Shown piece by piece: positions 18,147-27,448 of a DNA stretch of 64,000 nt. The stretch's first letter is position 1; every line of letters starts with the position of its first letter. Location of the stretch: positions 1 through 64,000 of the forward strand of contig JAUILA010000018.1 of assembly GCA_030432655.1 (NCBI GenBank), read 5' to 3'. The translations under genes and the position numbers were made by a program. The DNA comes from Bacteroidia bacterium. GTDB taxonomy: Bacteria > Bacteroidota > Bacteroidia > Cytophagales > Cyclobacteriaceae. The notes below the pieces were generated by a model, which did no database searches, was not told the origin of the DNA, and was given only the letters and a program-made list of their open reading frames with translations.

Positions 18147-19340
18147 TCACCTGCGTGGTAGCAGGAGGGAGCTGTCCCCATAGCTAAGGAAACGATAATC
18201 ATTCGATAACGCCTCCTCATAAATTTTTCGCCAGTCTTCCCCGGTAAACGCGGCGACCAGCAGGATAAGGGTGGAGCCCGGCAGATGAAAATTTGTAATT
18301 AGCCCGTCGCATACACGAAAAGTATATCCCGGGAAAATGAAAATTTCAGTCCTCCCGGTCAGGTAATCGGTCTTTTGCCGGTCCATCTCATGGACTACGG
18401 CCATCAGGCTTTCCTCCATGCTTACTGCCTTCAGTTCATAAGGGTCGTTCTGGCCCACGATAAATTCAGCCGGACCATTATGAAATAACCTGACACCATA
18501 CCAAAAAAGTGACTCCATAGTGCGCATGCTGGTAGTGCCCACTGCAATCCGCATTTCCGCATCGAGTAATGCAGTAATATTCTCCCGTTTAATCACAATT
18601 TCTTCTGCATGCATCCGGTGGGTTGAAACATTCTCTGCTTTTACCGGCTGAAAGGTGCCTGCTCCCACATGCAGGGTCAGTTCATTCATTTTGACCCCTT
18701 TATTGCTGAGTTGACCCAGCACGTTGTCCGTAAAGTGCAGTCCGGCTGTCGGTGCGGCGACGGCCCCATCCAGTCGGGCATATACGGTTTGGTATCGCTC
18801 GTAATCAGATTCCTCGGGTTCACGTTTAATATAGGGAGGCAGTGGCAGCTTTCCCGCATCGTGGACTACTCCGGAGAATGACCTGCCGGTATCCCAGCTG
18901 AACCTGACCAGTGCCTGGGTACGATCTTCCAGGGAGGCGGTAAGTTCAAGTTCGCTTTTTTCATGCGGGATTCGGAGAATAAGGTCTTCGTCCTTCCATT
19001 TTTTAAGATTTCCGATCATGCATTTCCAGGTGCAATTACCCGTAACTGCCATGGCGGAAGCGACGTCACGGGACGGTGCGACCGGCTCGAGTAGAAATAC
19101 TTCGATCCTGGCACCTGTGGCTTTGTGGAAGATCAGCCGGGCCGGCATTACCCGGGTATTATTAAAAAAGAGTGTGCAATTGTCCGGCAGGATTTCAGGC
19201 AGTTGATGAAACATGCGGTGACTGATCTCTTCATCCCGGTATACCAGCAACCTGGACCTGTCCCTGTTTTCAAGGGGAAATTCAGCTACCCGGTCACCGG
19301 GCAATTCGTACGTGAAATCGGAGAGTTTAAGGTCCCGCAT
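18147..19340 (-). CDS. queA: tRNA preQ1 ribosyltransferase-isomerase
   Basis: Transfers and rearranges the ribose of S-adenosylmethionine onto preQ1 in tRNA to give epoxyqueuosine. 397 residues. Typical strings are YELPGDRVAEFPLENRDRSRLLV, TLFFNNTRVMPARL, AAPTAGLHFTD and VHEMDRQKTDYLTGRTEIFI, ending with YRFLSYGDSSLLL. The longer frame to TTG 19367 overlaps the promoter box, so ATG 19340 after AAGGG is the start. QueE of the same pathway lies at 47.5 kb. Confidence 0.95.
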   Translation of the reverse strand: MRDLKLSDFTYELPGDRVAEFPLENRDRSRLLVYRDEEISHRMFHQLPEILPDNCTLFFNNTRVMPARLIFHKATGARIEVFLLEPVAPSRDVASAMAVTGNCTWKCMIGNLKKWKDEDLILRIPHEKSELELTASLEDRTQALVRFSWDTGRSFSGVVHDAGKLPLPPYIKREPEESDYERYQTVYARLDGAVAAPTAGLHFTDNVLGQLSNKGVKMNELTLHVGAGTFQPVKAENVSTHRMHAEEIVIKRENITALLDAEMRIAVGTTSMRTMESLFWYGVRLFHNGPAEFIVGQNDPYELKAVSMEESLMAVVHEMDRQKTDYLTGRTEIFIFPGYTFRVCDGLITNFHLPGSTLILLVAAFTGEDWRKIYEEALSNDYRFLSYGDSSLLLPRR

Positions 19341-19364
19341 TCCCTTACTTTGTTTTTTGGACTG

Positions 19365-19372
19365 CAAATATA
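19365..19372 (-). promoter_or_regulatory. -7 box (TATATTTG) for queA
   Basis: Exact TAnnTTTG on the minus strand, 24 bases before ATG 19340. It shows that the longer reading frame cannot be the translated form. Confidence 0.55.
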
Positions 19373-19417
19373 GGAGGTCAGCTTTGAAATGAGCGGACTA
19401 TCTGTCAATTTTACCTT

Positions 19418-20500
19418 GTGTCGTTGAAATTCGAATATAAGCCATACACCATGAGATTCAGGTTCCGTGCAGGTACTTCAAGAGGTGTACTGACGGAAAA
19501 GAAAATATGGGTCATCAAAATTTGGCATTCTGAAAACCCGGAAGTTTTCGGCCTTGGAGAAGTTGCCCCGCTTTCAGGCCTGAGTATTGATGACGGGATC
19601 AATTACGACGAGGTACTTGAGGATGTAAAGGAGGATGTCGGGCAGGCTGTTCTACCGGAATCGGAAGATAAGTGCCTGACCCTGGCTGCCAATTTATGTC
19701 CGGAAGGACTTCCGGCGCTGCATTTTGCACTGGAAATGGCGCTGGTGGATCTTTGGAAGGGTGGAAGGCGACTGTTGTTCTCTTCGGCATTTACAGCAGG
19801 AAAAGAAGAGATTCCTATCAATGGGCTGATCTGGATGGGGGAGGAAGCATTTATGCGCGAACAGGCAAGGAAGAAGCTGCAAGACGGGTTTACCTGCATA
19901 AAAATGAAGATCGGGGCAATAGGTTTTGAGCAGGAATTAAAAATTCTTGACTTACTCCGCGATGAAGGCGTTGAGATTCTTCGGGTAGATGCCAATGGTG
20001 CATTCTCCCCGGGAGAAGCGCTTGAAAAATTGCAAAAGCTTTCCGGATACCAATTACATAGTATTGAACAACCCATAGCGTCAGGTCAGTGGGAACAAAT
20101 GGCGGAGCTGTGCAGGGCAGCACCGGTACCCATCGCCCTCGATGAAGAACTTATCGGCGTAACTGGTGATGATCGCGGTAAACTGCTGGATGCGATCGGG
20201 CCCCGTTTCATTATATTGAAACCTACGTTGTTGGGCGGAATTGCTGCTACAAGGTCCTGGATCAGGGAAGCCGTTGACCGGGATATTGGCTGGTGGATCA
20301 CCTCAGCGCTCGAATCCAATATCGGTCTGAATGCCATCGCCCAGATGACGGCCATTCTCAATTATACAGGTCACCAGGGGTTGGGAACGGGCCAGTTATT
20401 CGAGAATAACTTTGATTCTCCCATGAAGGTCAGGAACGGACATTTGTATTTTGACCCAGCAGGTAAATGGGATTTTAAAGACCTTGACTATGCGCACTGA
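19418..20500 (+). CDS. menC: o-Succinylbenzoate synthase
   Basis: Enolase-superfamily dehydratase that makes o-succinylbenzoate for menaquinone. The catalytic set is complete: KMK (K162, K164), metal ligands D191 (VDANG), E217 (IEQPI) and D242 (ALDEE), and K268 in ILKPTLLGG. 360 residues. Dipeptide epimerases have the same layout, but menD, menF and menI in the window favour menC. It begins with GTG 19418; TTG 19424 would be the alternative. It overlaps the VIT gene by 11 bases, an odd partner. Confidence 0.88.
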   Translation: MSLKFEYKPYTMRFRFRAGTSRGVLTEKKIWVIKIWHSENPEVFGLGEVAPLSGLSIDDGINYDEVLEDVKEDVGQAVLPESEDKCLTLAANLCPEGLPALHFALEMALVDLWKGGRRLLFSSAFTAGKEEIPINGLIWMGEEAFMREQARKKLQDGFTCIKMKIGAIGFEQELKILDLLRDEGVEILRVDANGAFSPGEALEKLQKLSGYQLHSIEQPIASGQWEQMAELCRAAPVPIALDEELIGVTGDDRGKLLDAIGPRFIILKPTLLGGIAATRSWIREAVDRDIGWWITSALESNIGLNAIAQMTAILNYTGHQGLGTGQLFENNFDSPMKVRNGHLYFDPAGKWDFKDLDYAH

Positions 20501-21221
20501 AGATGAATTGCATTCAGGGAAGAACATCTGGTGGTTCAAGAAAGAGTACCTGTCCGAATTTGTATACGGAGGGATCGACGGTGCCATCACCACCTTTGCC
20601 GTGGTCTCTGGTGCTGCGGGGGCGAATGCGGAGATTTTTTACATTCTGATATTCGGGTTTGCCAACCTCATTGCCGACGGATTCTCCATGTCCGTAGGAA
20701 ATTATTTTGCCGTGAAATCGGAGCGTCAGCAATATGAGCAGCACAAGGCCATCGAATACTGGGAGGTGGAAAATCTGCGTGAAAGAGAAGTGGAGGAGAT
20801 CAGGGAAATCTATCGGGCAAAGGGTTTTGAAGGAGAATTACTCGAGAAAGTTGTCAAGGTGATTACCTCTGATGTGGATGTCTGGGTGGATACCATGATG
20901 AAGGAGGAACTGGAGATGACAAAGGACGACAAGACACCGGTTAAGACGGCATTTGCCACTTTCCTTTCATTTAATTTGATTGGCATTGTACCGCTTGTCG
21001 CCTACATCGTGGCCATGGTTGCCGATTTGCCTCACGATAATCTGTTTCTGATCTCCTGCCTGGCGACTGCCGGTGGACTGATGATCATCGGATATATGAA
21101 GAGTGTCATAACAGAAAAATCTCCGGTTAGGGGTATCGCCGAAACGGTTGGACTGGGCGGACTGGCGGCTCTGCTTGCTTATTATGCCGGCGAAGTTCTC
21201 GCTTCCTGGTTCCTTGGCTAG
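20490..21221 (+). CDS. VIT1/CCC1-family iron/manganese transporter
   Basis: About 243 residues. The N-terminus YLSEFVYGGIDGAITTFAVVSGA and the ADGFSMSVGNYFAVKSERQQY segment are hallmarks of the vacuolar iron transporter family. A charged cytosolic middle (about 75-150, many Glu, probable metal-binding helices) is followed by three membrane segments. In bacteria these proteins detoxify Fe2+ or Mn2+ by export. ATG 20490 is chosen because it keeps the family N-terminus and overlaps menC only by 11 bases. Confidence 0.9.
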   Translation: MRTEDELHSGKNIWWFKKEYLSEFVYGGIDGAITTFAVVSGAAGANAEIFYILIFGFANLIADGFSMSVGNYFAVKSERQQYEQHKAIEYWEVENLREREVEEIREIYRAKGFEGELLEKVVKVITSDVDVWVDTMMKEELEMTKDDKTPVKTAFATFLSFNLIGIVPLVAYIVAMVADLPHDNLFLISCLATAGGLMIIGYMKSVITEKSPVRGIAETVGLGGLAALLAYYAGEVLASWFLG

Positions 21222-22627
21222 GGACGGGAAGAGGCCTTCAGTTCTGCCACGTATTTTCTTGTCACCTGCATTACTTTAGGGGATAGCAGCACGGCGGATA
21301 TCATAGTGGGTATAGCCATGAGCGCAAAGGCCGAGTCAATCAGGCTTATGATCGCTTCCAGCGTACTGATCGCACCGAACAGAATACTCACCACATAAAA
21401 ATAATTGTACCAGTGCTGGCGTTCGGCACCAATAATAAATCCAAGACATTTTGTTCCGTAGTACGAATAGGAGAATAAGGACGTAATGGCAAAAATAAGG
21501 ATGCATAACATCAGAATGTAGGATCCAAAACCCGGGAACGCCTCCTGAAATGCGGCTGCTGTAAGCGTGACGCCATTGGAATCAGAGGTTTGCCAGACAC
21601 CAGTCAGCAGAATTGCCAGGCCGGTTAGGGTACAGACCACAATAGTATCAATAAACGGCCCGAGCATGGCGACCAGGCCTTCGCGAACAGGTTCCATGGT
21701 TTTAGCGGCACCATGTGCCATAGGCGCAGTTCCGATGCCCGCTTCGTTGCTGAATGCTGCGCGGCGTGTACCAAGAACGATTAGTCCGCCCAGTATGCCT
21801 CCGAATGCCGCATCTCCATTGTAATTGTCAGCAGTGAACGCATTGGAAAATATCAGATTGAAAAAGTAAGGAACATCTTCCCAGTGAATCAGAATGATCC
21901 CGAAGACAGAGATAAAGTACAACACGACCATGGCGGGGACCATTTTGGAAGCTACTTTTCCGATCCTCTTGATCCCTCCGAAGATCACCAGTCCCACAAA
22001 CAGGAGAATAACCAGCCCGATGTACATATCAATATCACGGAAAGTCAGAAATCCCGCATCGACGATCTCCCCTTCAATGCCGTTTGGCTGAAAAACGATG
22101 TCCCTGAATGCCTGGGTTAGTTGATTAGCCTGGAAAACCGGCAGACAACCAATCATACCGAACAAAGCAAACATAATGGCAAACGGCGTCCACTTTCTGC
22201 CCAGTCCTTCGCGAATTACATACATCGGTCCGCCCTGGATCTCCCCGCGAGAATCCTTACCACGGTAAAGTACAGCCAGGGTACAGGTAAAATATTTTGT
22301 GGCAGTTCCTACGATGGCGCTTATCCACATCCAGAAAATGGCACCCGGGCCGCCGATGGCAATTGCCACAGCCACACCGCTGATATTGCCCATTCCGACA
22401 GTGGCGGCAAGGGCGGTGGACAAGGCTTCAAAATGATTAATCTGTCCGGGGTCATCGTCCTTATCGTACTTGCCGCGAAGGACATTGACTGCATGACCAA
22501 AGAACCTGAACGGAATGAAACGTGAGTAAATCAGAAAAAAGATACCGCCTCCCAGTAAAAGAAAAAGCAGGGGCATGCCCCAGATCCAGTTGGCAAAGTC
22601 CCTGATGAATGAATTGAATAGCTCCAC
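21218..22627 (-). CDS. Sodium:alanine symporter (AGCS family)
   Basis: 469 residues with about 11 membrane segments. Family strings are visible: LSTALAATVGMGNISGVAVAIAIGGPGAIFWMW near the N-terminus and AAFSNEAGIGTAPMAHGAAK in the middle. It couples Na+ (or H+) to uptake of alanine or glycine. Its end overlaps the end of the VIT gene by 4 bases, tail to tail. The 93-base gap upstream contains the terminator of the agmatinase gene. Confidence 0.93.
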   Translation of the reverse strand: MELFNSFIRDFANWIWGMPLLFLLLGGGIFFLIYSRFIPFRFFGHAVNVLRGKYDKDDDPGQINHFEALSTALAATVGMGNISGVAVAIAIGGPGAIFWMWISAIVGTATKYFTCTLAVLYRGKDSRGEIQGGPMYVIREGLGRKWTPFAIMFALFGMIGCLPVFQANQLTQAFRDIVFQPNGIEGEIVDAGFLTFRDIDMYIGLVILLFVGLVIFGGIKRIGKVASKMVPAMVVLYFISVFGIILIHWEDVPYFFNLIFSNAFTADNYNGDAAFGGILGGLIVLGTRRAAFSNEAGIGTAPMAHGAAKTMEPVREGLVAMLGPFIDTIVVCTLTGLAILLTGVWQTSDSNGVTLTAAAFQEAFPGFGSYILMLCILIFAITSLFSYSYYGTKCLGFIIGAERQHWYNYFYVVSILFGAISTLEAIISLIDSAFALMAIPTMISAVLLSPKVMQVTRKYVAELKASSRP

Positions 22628-22705
22628 AGTGTACCGGTTAAGTCGGCTAAATTAGCCATTCCATATTCTCATACATAATCTCACCACATGAAAATGATGA
22701 AATGT

Positions 22706-22734
22706 CTGTCAGCGGATAAATCAGTTGCTGACAG
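22706..22734 (-). terminator. Hairpin at end of agmatinase gene
   Basis: Perfect 8-base stem CTGTCAGC/GCTGACAG with a 13-base loop. One arm lies in the last codons of the gene. On the minus strand a moderately T-rich stretch follows, so termination is plausible but not strong. Confidence 0.5.
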
Positions 22735-23806
22735 GTTGGCGCCCCTGAGAGACGGCGGTGTAATTGATCAGCATATTCAGTAGCCGGGCTCCCACATTGG
22801 CATCCCAGTCATTATCCCCCGGACTCACCTCGACCAGGTCGAACCCAATGATCCGTTTTCCGGCGCGTACGATGGCCCGTATCAGGTAAGTGACCTGCTG
22901 AAAATCCAGTCCGCCCGGAACCGGGGTCCCTGTATTCGGACAGAACCTTGGGTCCAGACCATCAATATCAAAGCTGATATAAATGTCATCCGGCAGGGCC
23001 TTGACGATTGAATCACAGACCGACTTCCATGAATTTCCTTCCAGCAGGTGATTCTGTATGTCGTCGTCGAAATACGTTTGAATGCGCTGGTCATTGGCAT
23101 TTATAGCCTGTACTTCTTCCTCGCAGTAATCCCTGATTCCGACCTGAACCAGCCGTGTCACCTGGGGAATCTGCAAAGCATTGTGCATGATAGAAGCGTG
23201 AGAGTAGGTGAAATCCTCGTAGGCATTTCGCAGGTCTGCATGCGCATCGATCTGCAGGATGCCAAAATGGTCGTATTTTTCAGCCAGTGCCTCCAGGAAG
23301 CCCAGCGGGGTGCTGTGATCCCCCCCGAGGAGTCCGACCATTTTACCTTCTGCCAGCAGCTGCCGGGCCCGTGACCTGACATAGATATTCAGTTTCTCGC
23401 AAATGTCATTAATGGCCCTGGGGATAACCTTCATATTATCCCTGGGAGACGACGGGTCATTCTCTTCCAGCCATCGAATATAACTTGAGGCGAGGTCCCT
23501 GAATTTGGCATTTTCCTTTTTCAGTTTTTGTGGAACCGGCAGCATGGAGACCCCAAGTTTCCAGGCGTTCGGAACATCACGAAAATAGAGATCGACCTGT
23601 GAGGACGCTTCCAGGATAGCTTCCGGTCCATCCGCCGTTCCGGCACCGTAGGATACGGTTACTTCCCAGGGGACAGGAATGATGACAAATTCTGAGTTCT
23701 CCGGAGTGAACGGAAGTCCCAGGAGTTTGCCGGGAATTCCGGGTCCGTTAGGATCAAAAGAGTTAATGAGTTCTTCTTTGGTTGGTTCGGTTGGTTTATT
23801 CTCCAT
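22721..23806 (-). CDS. Agmatinase/arginase-family ureohydrolase
   Basis: 361 residues. The dinuclear manganese site is complete: GGDHSTPLG, QIDAHADLR with an ASIMHNA histidine downstream, and SFDIDGLDP. The end FDLVEVSPGDNDWDANVGARL is also typical. Bacteroidota proteins of this group are usually called agmatinase (agmatine to putrescine plus urea), but guanidinobutyrase or formiminoglutamase cannot be excluded. The N-terminal ~50 residues are longer than in E. coli SpeB. Its ATG overlaps the stop of sixA by one base, so the two are coupled. Confidence 0.87.
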   Translation of the reverse strand: MENKPTEPTKEELINSFDPNGPGIPGKLLGLPFTPENSEFVIIPVPWEVTVSYGAGTADGPEAILEASSQVDLYFRDVPNAWKLGVSMLPVPQKLKKENAKFRDLASSYIRWLEENDPSSPRDNMKVIPRAINDICEKLNIYVRSRARQLLAEGKMVGLLGGDHSTPLGFLEALAEKYDHFGILQIDAHADLRNAYEDFTYSHASIMHNALQIPQVTRLVQVGIRDYCEEEVQAINANDQRIQTYFDDDIQNHLLEGNSWKSVCDSIVKALPDDIYISFDIDGLDPRFCPNTGTPVPGGLDFQQVTYLIRAIVRAGKRIIGFDLVEVSPGDNDWDANVGARLLNMLINYTAVSQGRQPVSN

Positions 23807-24306
23807 TAAAAATTCAACATTTCTGGATACTCATAGTTCACGAAAGTGGTGGTTCCTTCTGAAACTTCTTCCCATTTTTTTACCTGCAGCTCGAGCGTGA
23901 CTAACCCGCAGGTGGTAATATGGCCGATCTCATATTTGGACAGGTACTCGGCAAGGTAACTCACCGATGGATTGTGTCCGACCAGGAGAACATCCTTCCA
24001 GGTATCCTTAAACTGGTTGACCGTTTGCAGGAGTGACCTGACGGAAGCTTCGTATACATTTTCATTTGCATGTATCCGTGAGGGGTCGTAATGTAGCTGT
24101 TCGGCGATAAGGGTTGCGGTAGTCAATGCCCTTGCCGCCGGGCTGCTGATAATTATATCAAAGGCGGCTTTCCGGGAGGCCAGGTGCAGTCCCATACGCG
24201 TGGCATTCTGCATTCCGGTGCTGTTAAGTTCGCGTTCGAAATCTTTCTGGTCTGCCAGTTTGTCAAGCGCTGAAGCGTGCCGGAGGAGGTAAAGCTTTTT
24301 GCTCAT
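23806..24306 (-). CDS. sixA: SixA-like phosphohistidine phosphatase
   Basis: 166-residue histidine phosphatase: LLRHASALDK (RHA variant of RHG, typical of SixA), SSPAARALTTA with the second arginine, and VGHNPSVSYLAEYL with the second catalytic histidine. SixA removes phosphate from phosphohistidine in phosphotransfer proteins. It leads a two-gene unit with the ureohydrolase and diverges from topA. Confidence 0.88.
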   Translation of the reverse strand: MSKKLYLLRHASALDKLADQKDFERELNSTGMQNATRMGLHLASRKAAFDIIISSPAARALTTATLIAEQLHYDPSRIHANENVYEASVRSLLQTVNQFKDTWKDVLLVGHNPSVSYLAEYLSKYEIGHITTCGLVTLELQVKKWEEVSEGTTTFVNYEYPEMLNF

Positions 24307-24383
24307 TTTTTTGCTAAACTTCTTATTATTGGCGATTGTTTATGTTCAAAGTACCGAAACTCATATTTAATTATTTAACAAGA

Positions 24384-24408
24384 CGAGAATTTTATTTCTC
24401 GATTTTTT
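24384..24408 (+). terminator. Orphan intrinsic-terminator-like hairpin before topA
   Basis: Perfect 6-base stem CGAGAA/TTCTCG with loop TTTTAT, then A and six T on the plus strand. No plus-strand gene lies upstream; sixA diverges. It therefore falls between any upstream promoter and topA and could be an attenuator or the end of a short RNA. The stem is short and the region AT-rich, so chance is possible. Confidence 0.4.
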
Positions 24409-24449
24409 AGTGAAATTTTGGATTCTAATTTATAACGTGTCAAGCCCTT

Positions 24450-26756
24450 ATGCCTAAAAATTTAGTGATTGTTGAGTCGCCGGCGAAAGCCAAAACCATT
24501 GAGGGTTACCTCGGTAAGGATTATAAAGTAACGTCAAGTTACGGTCATATCAGGGACCTGCCAAAGGCGGATAAGGCGATTGATATTGAAAATGGTTTTG
24601 CGCCCACCTACGAAATTTCTGCTGACAAGAAGGAGGTAATCCGGGAATTAAAGAAGCTGGTAAAGGATGCAGAAATGATCTTTCTGGCCAGTGATGATGA
24701 CCGTGAAGGAGAGGCCATTTCCTGGCACCTGAAAGAGGCACTGAAACTGAAAGATGAGAATACAAGGCGCATAGTTTTTCGTGAGATTACGAAAAAGGCC
24801 ATTGATAATGCAATCTCCAATCCCCGTGGCATTGACCTTGATCTTGTGAATGCACAACAGGCCCGCCGTATCCTTGACCGCCTGGTAGGGTTTGAGCTTT
24901 CACCTATTCTTTGGAAAAAGATTAAAACCGGTCTTTCGGCCGGTAGGGTACAATCGGTGGCTGTTCGGCTGGTGGTGGAAAGAGAGCGTGAGATCGATAA
25001 ATTTGAAGCCAAATCAAGCTACCGTGTAACCGCCATATTTGAGGTGGGGAATGGAAAGGAATTGCAGGCCGACCTGAACAAAAGGTTTGATACGATTGAA
25101 GAAGCCAGGGAGTTTCTGAAAAAATGTAGTGGTGCTGAATTCACGATTAATGACCTGCAGAAGAAGCCCGCCAAGAAAAGCCCGGCGGCGCCGTTTACCA
25201 CTTCAACGTTACAGCAGGAAGCGGGCAGAAAGCTGAGTTTTTCGGTCGGACAAACCATGTCGATCGCGCAGAAGCTTTATGAAGGCGGATTAATCTCCTA
25301 TATGCGTACTGACTCGGTGAATTTGTCCGGCGAGGCAATTCAGGGGGCGACAAATGAAATTAAGAAAGATTTCGGGGAGAATTATGTGAAGGTGCGAAAA
25401 TACAAGACGAAATCCAGTGGTGCCCAGGAGGCTCACGAAGCGATCCGTCCGACTGATTTTACTTTGCTTAGTCCAAACCTTGACCGTAACGGCTTGCGCT
25501 TGTACGAACTTATATGGAAACGGGCTATTGCCTCGCAGATGGCAGACGCTGAAATTGAAAAAACCACGGCTACTATCGGGATTTCGACAACGGATGAGGT
25601 GTTTACTGCTACAGGTGAAGTCATCAAGTTTGATGGATTTCTGTCGGTCTACCTGGAATCCACCGATGATGAAGAAGCCGAGGAACAAAAAGGCATGCTG
25701 CCACCGATTTCGGTGGGAGAGGTGCTCAAAGCAGGTGAAATTAAAGCACGTGAAGGCTTTACCAGGCATCCTGCCAGGTATACGGAAGCCAGCCTTGTTA
25801 AGAAACTGGAGGAAATGGGAATCGGACGTCCTTCCACCTATGCACCAACGATTTCCACGATTCAGAAAAGGAATTATGTATTGAAAGAATCCCGTGAAGG
25901 CAAGGAGCGTGAATACCACGTGCTTAAGCTTGACGGGAATGATGTGAAGGAAGAGGTCCAGACCGAAATTACAGGATCAGAAAAGAATAAACTGTTTCCC
26001 ACCAATATCGCCATGGTCGTCAATGATTTCCTGGTGGATCATTTTCCGAATGTAACTAACTACAGCTTTACCGCAGAGGTAGAGAAGGAATTTGATGAAA
26101 TCGCCCAGGGGCACAAGGAATGGAACAAGATGATCGAGAATTTTTACAAGGATTTCCACTCAAAGGTTGAGGTAACGGAAACCATTGAACGCTCAGATGT
26201 TCCTAAATCCCGGGAGATCGGAAATGATCCGAAGACAGGCAAAATCGTGGTAGCTCGACTGGGAAGGTTTGGTCCGCTTGTGCAGTTGGGAGAAGACGAT
26301 GACCCGGAGAAGAAGTTTGCCGGACTGCGGCACGGACAGTTTATTGAGAGCATTACCCTGGAGGAAGCCCTTGACCTGTTCAAAATGCCAAGGGATCTGG
26401 GGGAATTTGAGGAGAAACCGGTACAGATAGGAATCGGAAGATTTGGTCCATACGTGAAACACGATAACAAATTCGCTTCAATTCCAAAGGAGGAAGACCC
26501 TTATTCAATCCAGTTTGATCGTGCGGTTGAGCTGATCAAGGAGAAGCGTAAGGCCGATGCCAACAAATTTATAAAAACATTCGAGGAGAATTCTGATGTC
26601 CAGGTGCTGAACGGCCGCTATGGTCCGTATATTAAAGTAGGCAGAAAGAATGTAAAGATTCCGAAGGATAAGAAGCCGGAAGAGCTTTCCCTCGAGGAAT
26701 GCCTTGAGCTGGCTGAAAAAGCTCCGGAAAAGAAAGGGAGAAGAAAGAAAAAGTAA
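24450..26756 (+). CDS. topA: DNA topoisomerase I
   Basis: 768 residues. The Toprim domain begins VIVESPAKAKTIE (E9) and has the acidic triad DDDREGEA at 82-89. The catalytic tyrosine is Y284 in ISYMRTDSV. GRPSTYAPTISTIQKRNYV marks domain I/III. The C-terminus has no zinc fingers. Instead it has three topoisomerase C-terminal repeats (GRFGPLVQLGE, GRFGPYVKHDNKFASIP, GRYGPYIKVGRKNVKIP), as usual in Bacteroidota, and a lysine-rich tail. It relaxes negative supercoils. A hairpin sits 42 bases before the start. The sirtuin follows at 3 bases. Confidence 0.97.
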   Translation: MPKNLVIVESPAKAKTIEGYLGKDYKVTSSYGHIRDLPKADKAIDIENGFAPTYEISADKKEVIRELKKLVKDAEMIFLASDDDREGEAISWHLKEALKLKDENTRRIVFREITKKAIDNAISNPRGIDLDLVNAQQARRILDRLVGFELSPILWKKIKTGLSAGRVQSVAVRLVVEREREIDKFEAKSSYRVTAIFEVGNGKELQADLNKRFDTIEEAREFLKKCSGAEFTINDLQKKPAKKSPAAPFTTSTLQQEAGRKLSFSVGQTMSIAQKLYEGGLISYMRTDSVNLSGEAIQGATNEIKKDFGENYVKVRKYKTKSSGAQEAHEAIRPTDFTLLSPNLDRNGLRLYELIWKRAIASQMADAEIEKTTATIGISTTDEVFTATGEVIKFDGFLSVYLESTDDEEAEEQKGMLPPISVGEVLKAGEIKAREGFTRHPARYTEASLVKKLEEMGIGRPSTYAPTISTIQKRNYVLKESREGKEREYHVLKLDGNDVKEEVQTEITGSEKNKLFPTNIAMVVNDFLVDHFPNVTNYSFTAEVEKEFDEIAQGHKEWNKMIENFYKDFHSKVEVTETIERSDVPKSREIGNDPKTGKIVVARLGRFGPLVQLGEDDDPEKKFAGLRHGQFIESITLEEALDLFKMPRDLGEFEEKPVQIGIGRFGPYVKHDNKFASIPKEEDPYSIQFDRAVELIKEKRKADANKFIKTFEENSDVQVLNGRYGPYIKVGRKNVKIPKDKKPEELSLEECLELAEKAPEKKGRRKKK

Positions 26757-26759
26757 GGA

Positions 26760-27446
26760 ATGAAGACGATCGTGGCACTCAGCGGAGCCGGAATCAGTGC
26801 CGAGAGTGGAATTCCCACTTTCAGGGATGCTGACGGGCTCTGGGAAGGTCACGATGTTATGGCAGTTGCCTCCCCGGAAGGCTGGAGGCGGGACCCTGAG
26901 CTGGTACTTGATTTTTATAACAAGCGACGTGCGGCCGCACGTATGGCACAGCCCAACAGGGGGCACGAGATCCTGGCCGAACTTGAGAATGAATTTAAGG
27001 TCTTCGTAATCACACAAAATATTGATGACCTGCACGAAAAAGCCGGCAGTTCGAATGTGCTCCATTTACATGGCCGGATCAGCCAGTCGCAAAGTACCAG
27101 CAATCCCGAATTGATTTATGATATAGAAGGAGATTTGTTGAATATGGGGGATACGTGTGAATTAGGATCCCAGCTGCGGCCAAATGTTGTGTGGTTCGGT
27201 GAAATGGTCCCTGCGATGTACGAAGCCGCTGAGCTTGCTGCCAGGGCGGATTACTTTATTGTGGTGGGCACTTCCTTGCTCGTATATCCGGCAGCGGGAC
27301 TGATTGAATATGCCCCGCACGATATTCCCAAATTCATCGTCGATCCGAAAATGCCCTCGGTTGGCAGTCATCCGAATTTATACCTTTATGAAGAACCTGC
27401 GACGACTGGCATGGAGAAGGTTCGTGAAAAGCTGCGTGAATTATAA
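26760..27446 (+). CDS. cobB: Sir2-family NAD-dependent deacylase, zinc-site-poor
   Basis: 228 residues with GAGISAESGIPTFR (9-22), QNIDDLHE (87-94) and catalytic H104 in HLHG, then GSQLRPNVVWFGE and GTSLLVYPAAG. FYNKR places Y53 and R56 with the Y-x-x-R spacing that SIRT5-type enzymes use to bind succinyl or malonyl lysine. The usual four zinc cysteines between H104 and GSQLRP are missing; only C133 is present. I recall the same loss in other Bacteroidota sirtuins but could not check it. It directly follows topA. A desuccinylase role is inference. Confidence 0.88.
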   Translation: MKTIVALSGAGISAESGIPTFRDADGLWEGHDVMAVASPEGWRRDPELVLDFYNKRRAAARMAQPNRGHEILAELENEFKVFVITQNIDDLHEKAGSSNVLHLHGRISQSQSTSNPELIYDIEGDLLNMGDTCELGSQLRPNVVWFGEMVPAMYEAAELAARADYFIVVGTSLLVYPAAGLIEYAPHDIPKFIVDPKMPSVGSHPNLYLYEEPATTGMEKVREKLREL

Positions 27447-27448
27447 AG

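Noticed and set aside
25290-25919. 209-codon minus-strand open frame inside topA
   Set aside because: It is antisense to a strongly conserved part of topA and shows only low-complexity Phe/Arg-rich translation.
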